NCBI GenBank assembly: GCA_035063765.1
Contig: JAPSFT010000004.1
Span: 124,001 to 188,000, forward strand
DNA length: 64,000 nucleotides
Source of the DNA: Deltaproteobacteria bacterium
GTDB taxonomy: Bacteria; Myxococcota_A; UBA9160; PR03
Direction of reading: 5' to 3'
The translations under genes were made by a program, and so were the position numbers. The notes under the pieces are model-generated. The model did no database searches. It was not told the DNA's origin and saw nothing but the letters and a program-made list of their open reading frames with translations. This document shows positions 17,915 through 31,933 of this stretch, piece by piece (the stretch's first letter is position 1; each line of letters opens with the position of its first letter).

Positions 17915-19246
17915 GTGGACCGACCTGCCGCCGTTCCGTCCTCGCGCCTGCTCGCCTACGGCGGGCCGATGCTCGGGCTCTCCTACCTGCTCTTCTTCGT
18001 CCAGTTCTACTTCCTGAACTTCGCGACCGACGTGCTGCTGATCGCGCCCGGTGTGGTCGGCGTGCTCTTCGCGATCGCGAAGCTGTGGAACGCGGTCGCG
18101 GACCCCCTGATCGGGAGCTGGAGCGACCGCACGCGCAGCCGGCTCGGCCGGCGCCGGCCCTTCCTGCTCGCGGCCCTGCCGCTGCTCGCGCTCGGCTTCG
18201 AGCCGCTGTGGACGCCTCCCGAGGCGCTGGGCGGCCGCGGGCTCCTGGTGTGGGTCTCCGTCGCCCTGCTGCTCTTCTACACCGCCGTCACGGCGTACAC
18301 GCTGCCCCACGCGGCGCTCGGCGTGGAGCTCTCGGCCGACTCGCACCAGCGCACGCGCCTGTTCGGCGCGCGCCAGATGAGCCTGACGATCGGCATGCTG
18401 CTCTCGTTCGGCGCGATCCAGCTCGTGATGAACGCCGGCGACCCGCGGGCGATGGCGGCCTGGATCGCGCTGCCGAGCGCCCTCGCCGCCGTGGCGCTGC
18501 TCGCCGTGACGCCCCTCCTGGTGCCCGATCCCGCCCCCGCCGTGGCGCAGCGCGGTGCGGCGAGCCTGGGGGCCGGGCTCCGCAGCGTGTGGGACAACCG
18601 ACCCGCGCGCGTGCTGCTCTTCGTCTACTTCGTCGAGAGCCTCGGCGTCGGCGCGGTCGGCGTGATGGCGCCCTACGTCTCGCGCTACCTGGTCGCACGG
18701 CCCGACCTGGTCGGCCTGCTGCCCGCGGCCTACGTGCTCTCGGGCGTCGTCGCGATCCCGCTCTGGGTCCGCGTCTCGCGCACCCGGGGCAAGCGCGAGA
18801 CCTGGCTCGCGACGATGTGGCTCGCGGCGTTCGCCTTCGCCGGCATGTTCTTCTTCGGCGACGAGGTGGCGCCGCTGATGACGCTGCTGGTGGTCGCGGG
18901 GGCCGCGATGGGCTCCGGGAGCGTGCTCTCGGCCGCGATCCTCGCCGACCTGATCGAGGAGGACGCCGAGCGCAGCGGCGAGCGCAAGGAGGGCATCTAC
19001 TCGGCGGCGATGCACTTCGTGATGAAGTTCGGGACGACGCTCGCGACGGCGGCGAGCGGCCTCCTGCTCTCGGCGGTCGGCTTCGTGCCGAACGCCGAGC
19101 AGACACCCGCGGGCCTGCTCGGGATCCGCATCCTCTTCGCGGGCCTGCCCTGCGCGGGCTTCCTGGTCGGGGGCGTGCTCTACCGGCGCTCGCTGCGGCG
19201 CGGCCCGGGCGTGCCGCGCATGGCGCCGCTGCCCGCGGGTGAGTAG
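17915..19246 (+). CDS. MFS transporter, GPH (glycoside-pentoside-hexuronide) type
   Basis: 443 residues with about 12 membrane helices. The loop motif [21 protein letters not shown] is diagnostic for the GPH:cation symporter branch of the major facilitator superfamily, which takes up glycosides, hexuronides and related compounds with H+ or Na+. A second family motif is [20 protein letters not shown] in the cytosolic half. The GTG at 17915 is preceded by CTGGGGG and begins [13 protein letters not shown] ahead of the first helix. An SDR gene follows 33 bp downstream and may be co-transcribed. The substrate is unknown; the GH2 operon 2 kb away makes a glycoside plausible. Confidence 0.92.
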   Translation: MDRPAAVPSSRLLAYGGPMLGLSYLLFFVQFYFLNFATDVLLIAPGVVGVLFAIAKLWNAVADPLIGSWSDRTRSRLGRRRPFLLAALPLLALGFEPLWTPPEALGGRGLLVWVSVALLLFYTAVTAYTLPHAALGVELSADSHQRTRLFGARQMSLTIGMLLSFGAIQLVMNAGDPRAMAAWIALPSALAAVALLAVTPLLVPDPAPAVAQRGAASLGAGLRSVWDNRPARVLLFVYFVESLGVGAVGVMAPYVSRYLVARPDLVGLLPAAYVLSGVVAIPLWVRVSRTRGKRETWLATMWLAAFAFAGMFFFGDEVAPLMTLLVVAGAAMGSGSVLSAAILADLIEEDAERSGERKEGIYSAAMHFVMKFGTTLATAASGLLLSAVGFVPNAEQTPAGLLGIRILFAGLPCAGFLVGGVLYRRSLRRGPGVPRMAPLPAGE

Positions 19247-19279
19247 CGTCCGCCGGCGCCCGAAGGAGCGTAGGGACCG

Positions 19280-20128
19280 ATGGAGCGATTCGAGGGACGC
19301 GTGGCCGTGGTGACGGGCGCGGCGAGCGGCATCGGCCGGGCGCTCGCGCGCCGGCTCGGCGCCGAGGGCATGCGGGTGGTGCTCGCCGACATCGAGCCGG
19401 GAGCGCTCGCCGACGCCGAGCGGGAGCTCGCCGGGCGGGGCGTCGAGACGCTCGCGGTGCGGACCGACGTGTGCGACGAGAGCTCCGTGCGCGCGCTCGC
19501 CCAGGCGGCGCTCGCGCGTTTCGGCGCCGTCCACCTGGTGTGCAACAACGCGGGCGTGATGGGCGGCGCCGGCCTCGCCTGGGAGATCCCGGGCGAGGAC
19601 TGGGACTGGGTCCTCGGCGTCAACCTGCGCGGCGTGATCCACGGGATCCGCAGCTTCGTTCCGATCCTGATCGCGCAGGAGGAAGGGCACGTCCTCAACA
19701 CCGCCTCGATGGCGGCGTTGGTGAGCGTGCCGCTGGCCTCCCCCTACGTGGCGAGCAAGCACGCCGTCCTGGCGCTCTCCGAGTCGCTCTTCCACGAGCT
19801 CGCCGGGCGGGCCCCGCACGTCGGCATCTCGGTCCTCTGCCCCGAGGCCGTGGACACCCGCATCGTGGACGCGGAGCGCAACCGTCCGGCCGCGCTGCGC
19901 CCGGCGGCCGGGCTCGACACACCCGAGCGCAAGCTCGTGGACGCGGCCATGCGCAAGGCGCTCGCAGGGGCGACCGCGCCCGAGCGGATCGCAGAGCGCG
20001 CCCTCGCGGGCATCCGCGAGCGACGCTTCTACGTGCTGCCCGACAGCGACTCGTGGCGGCGCGCTGCCGACTCGCGCCTCGACGACCTGCGCGCGGCCCG
20101 CAATCCGCGCCTGGTGTCGCCGGTCTAG
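19280..20128 (+). CDS. Short-chain dehydrogenase/reductase (SDR)
   Basis: 282 residues of classical SDR type. The dinucleotide motif [18 protein letters not shown] and following [11 protein letters not shown] (an Asp after beta-2 favours NAD+) are at the N-terminus, then CNNAGVMGG, the catalytic Ser in [12 protein letters not shown] and [12 protein letters not shown] with the active-site Tyr and Lys. It should oxidise or reduce a hydroxyl/carbonyl substrate in the cytosol; which one is not predictable. A ribosome site GAAGGAGCG lies ahead of the ATG at 19280. It follows the GPH transporter closely, and its stop overlaps the convergent MOSC gene by 4 bases. Confidence 0.94.
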   Translation: MERFEGRVAVVTGAASGIGRALARRLGAEGMRVVLADIEPGALADAERELAGRGVETLAVRTDVCDESSVRALAQAALARFGAVHLVCNNAGVMGGAGLAWEIPGEDWDWVLGVNLRGVIHGIRSFVPILIAQEEGHVLNTASMAALVSVPLASPYVASKHAVLALSESLFHELAGRAPHVGISVLCPEAVDTRIVDAERNRPAALRPAAGLDTPERKLVDAAMRKALAGATAPERIAERALAGIRERRFYVLPDSDSWRRAADSRLDDLRAARNPRLVSPV

Positions 20129-20991
20129 AGGAGCCGGATCCCGTCGCCGACCGCGACCGGCCCCGGGCTGACCACGCGCGCGTAGACGCCGACGTCCTGG
20201 TCGAGCTCCTTCACGACGGTGCGCATGAGGCCCGGGTCGCGGGGCAGGTCTGCGAAGGCGTGGGTGATCATGACGCAGCGCGGGCAGCCGACCACCACCT
20301 CGAGCTCGGCACCTCCCACCGCGAGGCGCCGGCCGTGCCAGTCCTGCTCGGGGACGCCCTCGACCCCCGGCGGGCTCGCGATCAGCAGGTTCGGGCGGAA
20401 GCGCCGCACGTCGACCCGGGAGGCCGGCGCGAGCGCCTGGAGGCGACGCAGACTCGCGTCGGTGAGGAGCAGGAGCGGGTAGGCGTCGAAGTAGGTGCCG
20501 AGGGGCGACTCGAACTCGAGGATCTCGCGGGGAAACCTGGCGAGGTCGGGCAGCGGCTCGCCCGGCTCGCGGCCGAAGATCGCGCGCAGCTCGGTGAGGA
20601 TGTCGGGATGATCGGGCGGGCCGCGCCGGTAGTGCTCGCGGGCGCTCGCCGGGAGCCGCGGCCAGAGCGTGACCGGCGTGCCGATCGCGCCGCTCACGCG
20701 CGCGGCGGCGTCGGGCGCGTCGGCGAGCACCACGCTCCCGTCCGGCAGCGTGATCTCGGGCGCCGGCCAGCGCCCGCCGCCGGGCTCCTCGACGCAGCGC
20801 GCGCCGAGCTGCATCAGGGCCGGGATCTTCTTGGCGCCCCGGATCCCGCCGCGGCGCTCGTCGCGCACGGCCCAGCCGCGGTCGCCGGGCACGCCGTCCT
20901 CGCCGAGCCGGGCGGCGGCGAGCCGCTCGCCGGCCATCGACTTGACGGGATGGCGCCAGATCTCCGCGATCGTTCCCACGCGCGCTGCCAT
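20125..20991 (-). CDS. MOSC domain molybdo-protein (YcbX/mARC-like)
   Basis: 288 residues. An N-terminal MOSC_N beta-barrel domain ([20 protein letters not shown] to about residue 115) precedes a MOSC domain with [11 protein letters not shown] and [10 protein letters not shown]. The Cys in GCPRC is in the position that ligates the molybdenum cofactor in YcbX and mARC, which reduce N-hydroxylated bases. Expected activity is molybdenum-dependent reduction of N-oxygenated compounds; the electron-transfer partner is not encoded nearby and there is no C-terminal ferredoxin domain. The ATG at 20991 gives a normal family start; the open frame beyond it has no homology. Confidence 0.9.
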   Translation of the reverse strand: MAARVGTIAEIWRHPVKSMAGERLAAARLGEDGVPGDRGWAVRDERRGGIRGAKKIPALMQLGARCVEEPGGGRWPAPEITLPDGSVVLADAPDAAARVSGAIGTPVTLWPRLPASAREHYRRGPPDHPDILTELRAIFGREPGEPLPDLARFPREILEFESPLGTYFDAYPLLLLTDASLRRLQALAPASRVDVRRFRPNLLIASPPGVEGVPEQDWHGRRLAVGGAELEVVVGCPRCVMITHAFADLPRDPGLMRTVVKELDQDVGVYARVVSPGPVAVGDGIRLL

Positions 20992-21066
20992 CGAGCCCTC
21001 CTGCGGACGCGGCCCCGAGGTATCCTCGGGCGCCACGCGCCAGGACCATAGGCGCCGGAGTCCGTC

Positions 21067-21696
21067 ATGTCCCACGCGCTCCCGTCGGCCGCCGCTTCGC
21101 CGCGCAGGACCGGCTCGCTCGCGCCCTGGATCGCGCTGGCGATCGCGCTCGGCCTGACGGGCGGCCTGGCGGCGGTCGGGATCGGCCGCGGCTGGGGCCT
21201 CGACGAGCTCGAGAGCCGCGTGCTCGCGGCGCGCTACACGGCGCGCTTCGCGTTCCTGCTCTTCCTCCCGGTCTACGTCGCGAGCTCCTGGCACCGGCTG
21301 GCGCGGAGCGCGGCCTCGCGCTGGGCGCTCGCCCACCGCCGCGCGCTCGGCCTCGGCTTCGCGAGCGCCCATACCGTGCACCTGGCGGCGCTCCTGGCCG
21401 TCGTGCGCGCGAGCGGTGACGCGCCGGACCTGGCGACGCTCGCCGGGGGCGGTGGCGCCTACGCGATGACCTTCGCGATGGCCGCCACCTCGAGCGACGC
21501 GGCGGTGCGCCGGCTCGGCCGGCACTGGAAGACCCTGCACCGGGTCGGGATGCACTGGCTCTGGTTCGTGTTCGCCTTCAGCTACGCGGGCCGGGTCGCC
21601 AGCGGGCAGCTCTTCTTCGTCCCGTTCCTGGCGGCGGCCCTGGGCGGCCTGGGCCTGCGGATCGCCGCGCGGCGGCGGCAGCGACCCGCGCGCTGA
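21067..21696 (+). CDS. Ferric-reductase-like transmembrane protein
   Basis: 209 residues with six predicted helices. Histidines occur in pairs suited to bis-His b-type heme: WALAHRRALGLGFASAHTVH and RHWKTLHRVGMHWLWFVFAF. The pattern resembles the ferric reductase/MsrQ transmembrane domain, which passes electrons across the inner membrane. There is no flavin or NAD domain, so a separate donor would be needed. The ATG at 21067 is preceded by CGCCGGAGTC. It diverges from the MOSC gene across 75 bp; whether the two work together as an electron chain is unknown. Confidence 0.8.
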   Translation: MSHALPSAAASPRRTGSLAPWIALAIALGLTGGLAAVGIGRGWGLDELESRVLAARYTARFAFLLFLPVYVASSWHRLARSAASRWALAHRRALGLGFASAHTVHLAALLAVVRASGDAPDLATLAGGGGAYAMTFAMAATSSDAAVRRLGRHWKTLHRVGMHWLWFVFAFSYAGRVASGQLFFVPFLAAALGGLGLRIAARRRQRPAR

Positions 21697-21745
21697 CGCC
21701 GGCGCCGGCGGCCGGGACGAGCCCGGGGCCCTCCAACATCCTCCC

Positions 21746-21767
21746 GCCGCTGCTCGAAGGCAGCGGC
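21746..21767. terminator. Bidirectional terminator-like hairpin
   Basis: GCCGCTGC and GCAGCGGC form a perfect 8-bp stem around a 6-base loop in the 78-bp gap between the convergent genes ending at 21696 and 21775. The site suits termination from both sides. No T-tract follows in either direction. Confidence 0.5.
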
Positions 21768-21774
21768 AGGCGCA

Positions 21775-24896
<3,122 letters not shown>

Positions 24897-24963
24897 AATG
24901 CGGGCAGACTAGCGCCGCGCGGGCCGTCGCCAAATCCATCGCGGGCGCGCTACCTCCTCTCCG

Positions 24964-26094
24964 ATGAGGCTCCGGCGGTCCGCGGTCGTACTGCTCGGCT
25001 CCGTCCTTCCCGCGGCTCTGCCGGCCGCCGCGGCCGGGACGCTGACCGGCGAGCTGCCGATCGTGATCGGGCACCGCGGCGCCTCCGGCTATCGCCCCGA
25101 GCACACGCTCGCGGCCTATGCGCTCGCGATCGACCAGGGCGCCGACTTCATCGAGCCGGATCTCGTCTCGACGATGGACGGTGTCCTCGTGGCCCGCCAT
25201 GAGAACCAGCTCGCGGGCACCACCGACGTGGCCTCGCATCCCGAGTTCGCCGCCCGCCAGACCACCAAGACCATCGACGGCGCGGCGGTCCAGGGCTGGT
25301 TCGCCGAGGACTTCACGCTGGCCGAGCTGAAGACGCTGCGGGCCGTCGAGCGGATCCCGGGGATCCGGCCGGCGAACGCCGCCTACGACGGCTGGTTCGA
25401 GATCCCGACCTTCGACGAGATCCTGGCGCTCGTCGCGGCAAAGGAGCTCGAGCACGGCCGGCCGATCGGCCTGTACCCGGAGACCAAGCACCCGACCTAT
25501 TTCGACGGCATCGGGCTCTCGCTCGAGGAGCCGCTCCTGGCCGCGCTCGCGGCCCACGGGCGCGCGGGCGCTGGCGCGCGCGTCTTCATCCAGTCCTTCG
25601 AGACGGCGAACCTGAAGGAGCTGGCCCTCGCGACCGAGCTGCCGCTCGTCCAGCTCCTGGGCTCCGGCCAGCCCTACGACTTCGTCGTGGCGGGCGACCC
25701 CCGCAGCTACGACGACCTGCGCACGCCCGCGGGCCTCGTGGAGATCGCCTCCTACGCCGACGGGGTCGGGCCCGAGAAGAACACGCTCGTCGTGCGGGAC
25801 GCGAGCGGCGCGATCACGGGCCCGAGCGCGCTCGTCGCGGATGCCCACGCCGCAGGGCTGCTCGTCCATCCCTACACGTTCCGCGCCGAGCCGATCTTCC
25901 ACTTCCTGGACTTCCCGGACGACCCGGTCGCCGAGATCGGGCTCTACCTCGGGCTCGGGATCGACGGCTTCTTCACCGACAACCCCGACCTCGGCGTCGC
26001 GGCCGTTGCCGCGGTGCCCGAGCCGGATCCGGTGCTGCTCGGGCTCGCCTGTCTGCTCGCGATCGCGACGCTCCGTGGAACCGTTAGGCTCTGA
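24964..26094 (+). CDS. Secreted glycerophosphodiester phosphodiesterase with PEP-CTERM tail
   Basis: 376 residues. A signal peptide (to about residue 24, ending PAAAAG) is followed by a GlpQ-type GDPD barrel: IVIGHRGASGYRPEHTLAAY, FIEPDLVSTMDGVLVARHE, GLYPETKHPTYF and GIDGFFTDNPDLG. The HRGAS His, the metal-binding Glu-x-Asp and the second catalytic His (ARHE) are present, so it should hydrolyse glycerophosphodiesters to glycerol-3-phosphate outside the cytoplasm. The end is VPEPDPVLLGLACLLAIATL then basic residues: a PEP motif, a helix and Arg, the sorting tail read by exosortases such as the one at 11253-12158. It is the first gene of an acnA/radical SAM strand but may have its own promoter. 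Confidence 0.9.
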   Translation: MRLRRSAVVLLGSVLPAALPAAAAGTLTGELPIVIGHRGASGYRPEHTLAAYALAIDQGADFIEPDLVSTMDGVLVARHENQLAGTTDVASHPEFAARQTTKTIDGAAVQGWFAEDFTLAELKTLRAVERIPGIRPANAAYDGWFEIPTFDEILALVAAKELEHGRPIGLYPETKHPTYFDGIGLSLEEPLLAALAAHGRAGAGARVFIQSFETANLKELALATELPLVQLLGSGQPYDFVVAGDPRSYDDLRTPAGLVEIASYADGVGPEKNTLVVRDASGAITGPSALVADAHAAGLLVHPYTFRAEPIFHFLDFPDDPVAEIGLYLGLGIDGFFTDNPDLGVAAVAAVPEPDPVLLGLACLLAIATLRGTVRL

Positions 26095-26121
26095 GGATCC
26101 GCTCGCCCGCAGGGAGGATCC

Positions 26122-28811
<2,690 letters not shown>

Positions 28812-28812
<1 letters not shown>

Positions 28813-29819
28813 TGGACGGGGACAGTCCCGGCGATCCGGCGATTCCGGTTGCAGCGGGATCCGGAGGGCTTCTCGCGCGGGGCAAGTTCGAGGATCCGCG
28901 GGTCACCCTCGATGGCTCGCCGCGCGCAACGGTCGCGCTCGGCGCCCTGCGCACGCTGTGGTTCGCGACGGGAACGCGCTGCAACCTGGCCTGCCGCAGG
29001 TGCTACATCGAGTCCTCGCCGCGCAACGACCGGCTCGCGTACCTGAGCGCCGCCGAGGTGGGGGCGTATCTCGACGAGATCGAGCGCGCGCGGCTCGGCA
29101 CCGTCGAAATCGGCTTCACCGGCGGCGAGCCCTTCCTGAACCCGGGGCTGCTTGCGATGCTCGGCGACGCGCTCGGGCGCGGGCTGCGCGTCCTGGTGCT
29201 GACCAACGCCATGCGGCCCATGATGCGCGCGCGCGAGGGGCTCCTCGGGCTCCTCGGCCAGCACGGCGACCGCCTCGTGCTGCGCGTCTCGCTCGATCAC
29301 CACACCCGCGAGGGGCACGAGCGGGAGCGCGGCCCGCGGAGCTGGGAGCCGACCCTCGCCGGCCTGCGCTGGCTCGCGGAGCAGGGCTTTGCGGTGCACG
29401 TGGCCGGGCGCCGCGCGAGCGCGCGCTGGGTCGATCCCGCGGGCGGCGAGGACGAGGCGGCGCTGCGAGCCGGCTACGCCCGGCTCTTCCGCTCGCTCGG
29501 GCTCGCACTCGACGCCGCCGACCCCGCCCGGCTCGTGCTCTTCCCGGAGATGGACGCCGCGCTCGACGTCCCCGAGATCACGACCGCGTGCTGGGAGCGG
29601 CTCGGCAAGCGTCCTGGCGACGTCATGTGCGCGAGCTCGCGCATGGTCGTGAAACGCAGGGGCGCGGCGCGGCCGGTCGTGGTCGCCTGCACGCTGCTCC
29701 CCTACGACCCGCGCTTCGAGCTCGGCTGCACCCTCGGCGACGCCCGCGCGACGGTTGCGCTCAACCACCCCCACTGCGCGCGCTTCTGCGTCCTCGGCGG
29801 CGCGTCCTGCGCGGGCTAG
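28812..29819 (+). CDS. Radical SAM protein with Cys-rich C-terminus (SPASM/twitch-like)
   Basis: 335 residues. The radical SAM cluster motif TRCNLACRRCYIESSP has Cys at 57, 61 and 64; the SAM-binding GFTGGEPFLNPG follows. The C-terminal 80 residues hold seven cysteines (about 260, 273, 293, 306, 322, 326, 333), enough for one or two auxiliary Fe-S clusters as in SPASM or twitch enzymes that modify peptides. It is not an obvious PqqE, since PqqE has a different N-terminal motif and cysteine spacing. The ATG overlaps the acnA stop by one base. A PqqA-like peptide is encoded 365 bp downstream on the opposite strand. Reaction unknown; peptide maturation is a hypothesis. Confidence 0.82.
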
Positions 29820-30164
29820 CTAGGCCACCTCGACCCGGTCGCACTTCGCGGCGAAGACGAAGTCGCTCTCGGTGAGGCCGTCGATCGTGTGGGTCCAGAT
29901 CGTGATGCGGGCGTGGCCCCAGGCGAGCGCGACGTCGGGGTGGTGGCCCTGCGCCTCGGCGATCGCGCCCACGCGGTTCACGAAGGCCAGCGCCTGCGCG
30001 AAGTCCCGGAAGCGGTAGTCCTTCTCGAGGTGGTGCTCGTCGACGACCCGCCAGCCGTTGCCCTCGGGGCCGAGCTGGCGCAGGAGGAGCAGGAGGGCCG
30101 CGCCGTGCAGGGGCGGGGCGCCGCCCTTGCAGGGCACGCACTGCCGGCTTGCGAGGTCGCTCAT
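29820..30164 (-). CDS. 4a-hydroxytetrahydrobiopterin dehydratase (PCD/DCoH)
   Basis: 114 residues, normal length. Family motifs are LARQLG-like helix RQLGPEGNGWRVVDEHHLEK, YRFRDFAQALAFVNRVGAIAE and the active-site pair HHPDVALAWGHARITIWTHT, then GLTESDFVFAAKCDRV. It dehydrates 4a-hydroxytetrahydropterin made by aromatic amino-acid hydroxylases and can also act in molybdopterin-related or regulatory roles. No aromatic hydroxylase is in view. It starts 19 bp after the PqqA-like peptide gene on the same strand and converges base-to-base with the radical SAM gene. The N-terminal CVPCKGG is a common family cap. Confidence 0.93.
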   Translation of the reverse strand: MSDLASRQCVPCKGGAPPLHGAALLLLLRQLGPEGNGWRVVDEHHLEKDYRFRDFAQALAFVNRVGAIAEAQGHHPDVALAWGHARITIWTHTIDGLTESDFVFAAKCDRVEVA

Positions 30165-30183
30165 CGCAGCGGAGGGTGCGGGC

Positions 30184-30318
30184 TCAGAAGAGCGGCTCGC
30201 CCTCGTCCGGCGCGTAGGCGCTGATCTCGCAGGCGAGGCAGATCACCTCGAAGACGGGGCGCTCCCACGGTTCGGCGGGCGCCCTCCGGGCGGGCTCTAG
30301 CGGGCTGTGATCGGTCAC
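30184..30318 (-). CDS. PqqA-like precursor peptide (orphan RiPP candidate)
   Basis: A 44-residue peptide starting at a GTG (30318) with GGGAGGAAC eight bases upstream, a strong ribosome site. Residues 17-34 read WERPVFEVICLACEISAY and align without gaps to PqqA: W, P+3, F+5, an aliphatic at +8, L+10, E+13, I/V+14, S/T+15 and Y+17. The Glu and Tyr are the pair that PqqE joins to make pyrroloquinoline quinone. It differs in a 16-residue N-terminal leader, two Cys in the core and an acidic tail APDEGEPLF. It lies between a sulfotransferase (43-bp gap) and a pterin dehydratase (19-bp gap). No pqqBCDE is in the window. Whether it makes PQQ or another product is unknown. Confidence 0.8.
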   Translation of the reverse strand: MTDHSPLEPARRAPAEPWERPVFEVICLACEISAYAPDEGEPLF

Positions 30319-30361
30319 GGGCGGTTCCTCCCTCGGGCCTCGACCTGGATAGCACCGGACA

Positions 30362-31396
30362 CTAGCGGAGCAGCACGTCGCAGGCGAAGCGGATCCGGCG
30401 CACCAGCCGGCCGAGGGCGTTGTGGTGGATGTTGCGCCGCAGCCGGACCAGGAGCCGGCGCTGGAGCGCGTAGCGGCTCCAGGAGCGCCGCTTCCGCGCG
30501 CCGCCCTCCGGAGCAGCCGCGAGCTCGGCCTCGAGCTCGGCGCGCGGATGGCCCCAGGTCTCGAGGTCCTCGTCCGGAAGGGCCTCCAGGATCCGGGCGG
30601 CCTGCGCGAGCGCGCCGGGGGTGCGGCCCAACTCCTCGGCCCACTTCGCGACCGAGCGCGTGGTGGGGCGGGTCTCGCGGGCGACCGTGATCGGGTCGCC
30701 GAGGCCGGCCGCCGCCACGGGCGCCGGTGCCTCGCGCCCGTACTCGACCATGCCGGGCTCGAAATCGATGTCCAGGAACCCGCAGGCGCGCCGCAGCTCG
30801 CGCTCGGGCTCGCGCACGAGCTCCTCGTAGCGCAGGTGCAGGAGCGGCACCGGGCGCTCGCGCAGGAAGCGCCCGATCGCGGGCACGTAGCGCTCGAGCA
30901 GCGGGTTGTGTGCGTGTGCCACCTCGTGGTCGCCGTCGAAGAACGAATCGACGAAGCTCGACCAGACCGCGAGCGGGTGGCGCGTGAGCACGAGGTAGCG
31001 CGCCCGCGGGTAGAGCTTCGCGAGGAAGTCGAGGACCAGCGCATAGGCGGGCGTCTTCTCGAGCAGCAGGCGCCGGCCGGAGCCCGCGAGCAGGCGCTCG
31101 TAGACGGTGTCGCTGGCGGCGCGCAGGGCGTCCAGGTAGTCGGCCTCGCCGCCGGGGAGCGACTTCACGAGCTCGTGCGCGGCCTGGCGGGTGATCACGG
31201 GGTCGTAGGGCGCGCGCTCGACGCTCGCGTAGTAGCCGAGGTGCGCGAGCGGCGTCAGCAGGTGCGTCTCGGGCGGCGCCTGGATCGCCGGGTGCGCGCC
31301 GAGCATGCGCGCGGTGAGCGTCGTACCCGAGCGGGGGGCGCCGATCAGGAAGACCAGACGGTCCTGGATCGCAGGGGCGGCGGCTGCCGTGCTCAC
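30362..31396 (-). CDS. Sulfotransferase family protein
   Basis: 344 residues. The 5'-phosphosulfate loop LVFLIGAPRSGTTLTARMLG is at residue 15, the 3'-phosphate-binding segment YLVLTRHPLAVWSSFV is central (about 150-165), and LHLRYEELVREPERELRRAC follows, which together mark a PAPS-dependent sulfotransferase (Sulfotransfer_3 type). It would move sulfate from PAPS to a hydroxyl or amine of a small molecule, glycan or peptide. No PAPS-synthesis genes are near. The GTG at 31396 has AAGGAGC upstream. Being the gene just before the PqqA-like peptide on the same strand, it could sulfate a tyrosine or a product, but this is only inferred from position. Confidence 0.88.
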   Translation of the reverse strand: MSTAAAAPAIQDRLVFLIGAPRSGTTLTARMLGAHPAIQAPPETHLLTPLAHLGYYASVERAPYDPVITRQAAHELVKSLPGGEADYLDALRAASDTVYERLLAGSGRRLLLEKTPAYALVLDFLAKLYPRARYLVLTRHPLAVWSSFVDSFFDGDHEVAHAHNPLLERYVPAIGRFLRERPVPLLHLRYEELVREPERELRRACGFLDIDFEPGMVEYGREAPAPVAAAGLGDPITVARETRPTTRSVAKWAEELGRTPGALAQAARILEALPDEDLETWGHPRAELEAELAAAPEGGARKRRSWSRYALQRRLLVRLRRNIHHNALGRLVRRIRFACDVLLR

Positions 31397-31447
31397 GGAC
31401 GCGTGCTCCTTGGGACCGGCCGGGCGCGAGAGGATAGACTGATCGGC

Positions 31448-31933
31448 GTGCAGGTCTACATCGTGAGACACGCCGAGGCGGAGCCGGCGGGGGCGGAGGG
31501 CGACGCCGGGCGGCGGCTCACGGCGCGCGGGCAGCTCCAGGCGCGGGCGGCCGCCGCCGGCCTGCGCGCGCTCGACGTGCAGCTCGATCGCCTGCTCACG
31601 AGCCCCCTCCGGCGCGCCGCCGAGACCGCGGCGCTGCTCGCGGGCGAGCTCGGCGGGCCCGCGCCGGAGCCACGGGCGGTCCTCGACGGCCGGGCGCCGG
31701 CGGGCTCGATCCTGGAGGAGATGGCGGTGCTCGCGGCGCACGCGCGCGTCGCCCTGGTCGGGCACATGCCGGTGCTGGCCGAGCTCGTGGCCCTCGCGAC
31801 GGCCGGGGCCGCTCCGGGCCTCGGCACGGCCAGCGTGGCGCTCCTGGAGTTCGCCGCGTGCCCGGATCGGGGGGCGGGGACGCTCTGCTGGGTGCGCAGC
31901 CCGGACCAGCTCGGGACGCTCACGCGCGGCTGA
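31448..31933 (+). CDS. sixA: Phosphohistidine phosphatase SixA
   Basis: 161 residues of the histidine phosphatase superfamily, SixA branch. VYIVRHAEAEP gives the RHG-type catalytic motif at residue 4, LLTSPLRRAAETAALLA the second Arg, and ARVALVGHMPVLAELVALA the second catalytic His. SixA removes phosphate from histidine on HPt domains or, in other bacteria, on phosphotransferase-system proteins, in the cytosol. It starts at GTG 31448, diverging from the sulfotransferase across 51 bp, and its last 14 bases overlap the end of the PEP-CTERM-like gene on the other strand. No two-component genes are nearby. Confidence 0.9.
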   Translation: MQVYIVRHAEAEPAGAEGDAGRRLTARGQLQARAAAAGLRALDVQLDRLLTSPLRRAAETAALLAGELGGPAPEPRAVLDGRAPAGSILEEMAVLAAHARVALVGHMPVLAELVALATAGAAPGLGTASVALLEFAACPDRGAGTLCWVRSPDQLGTLTRG

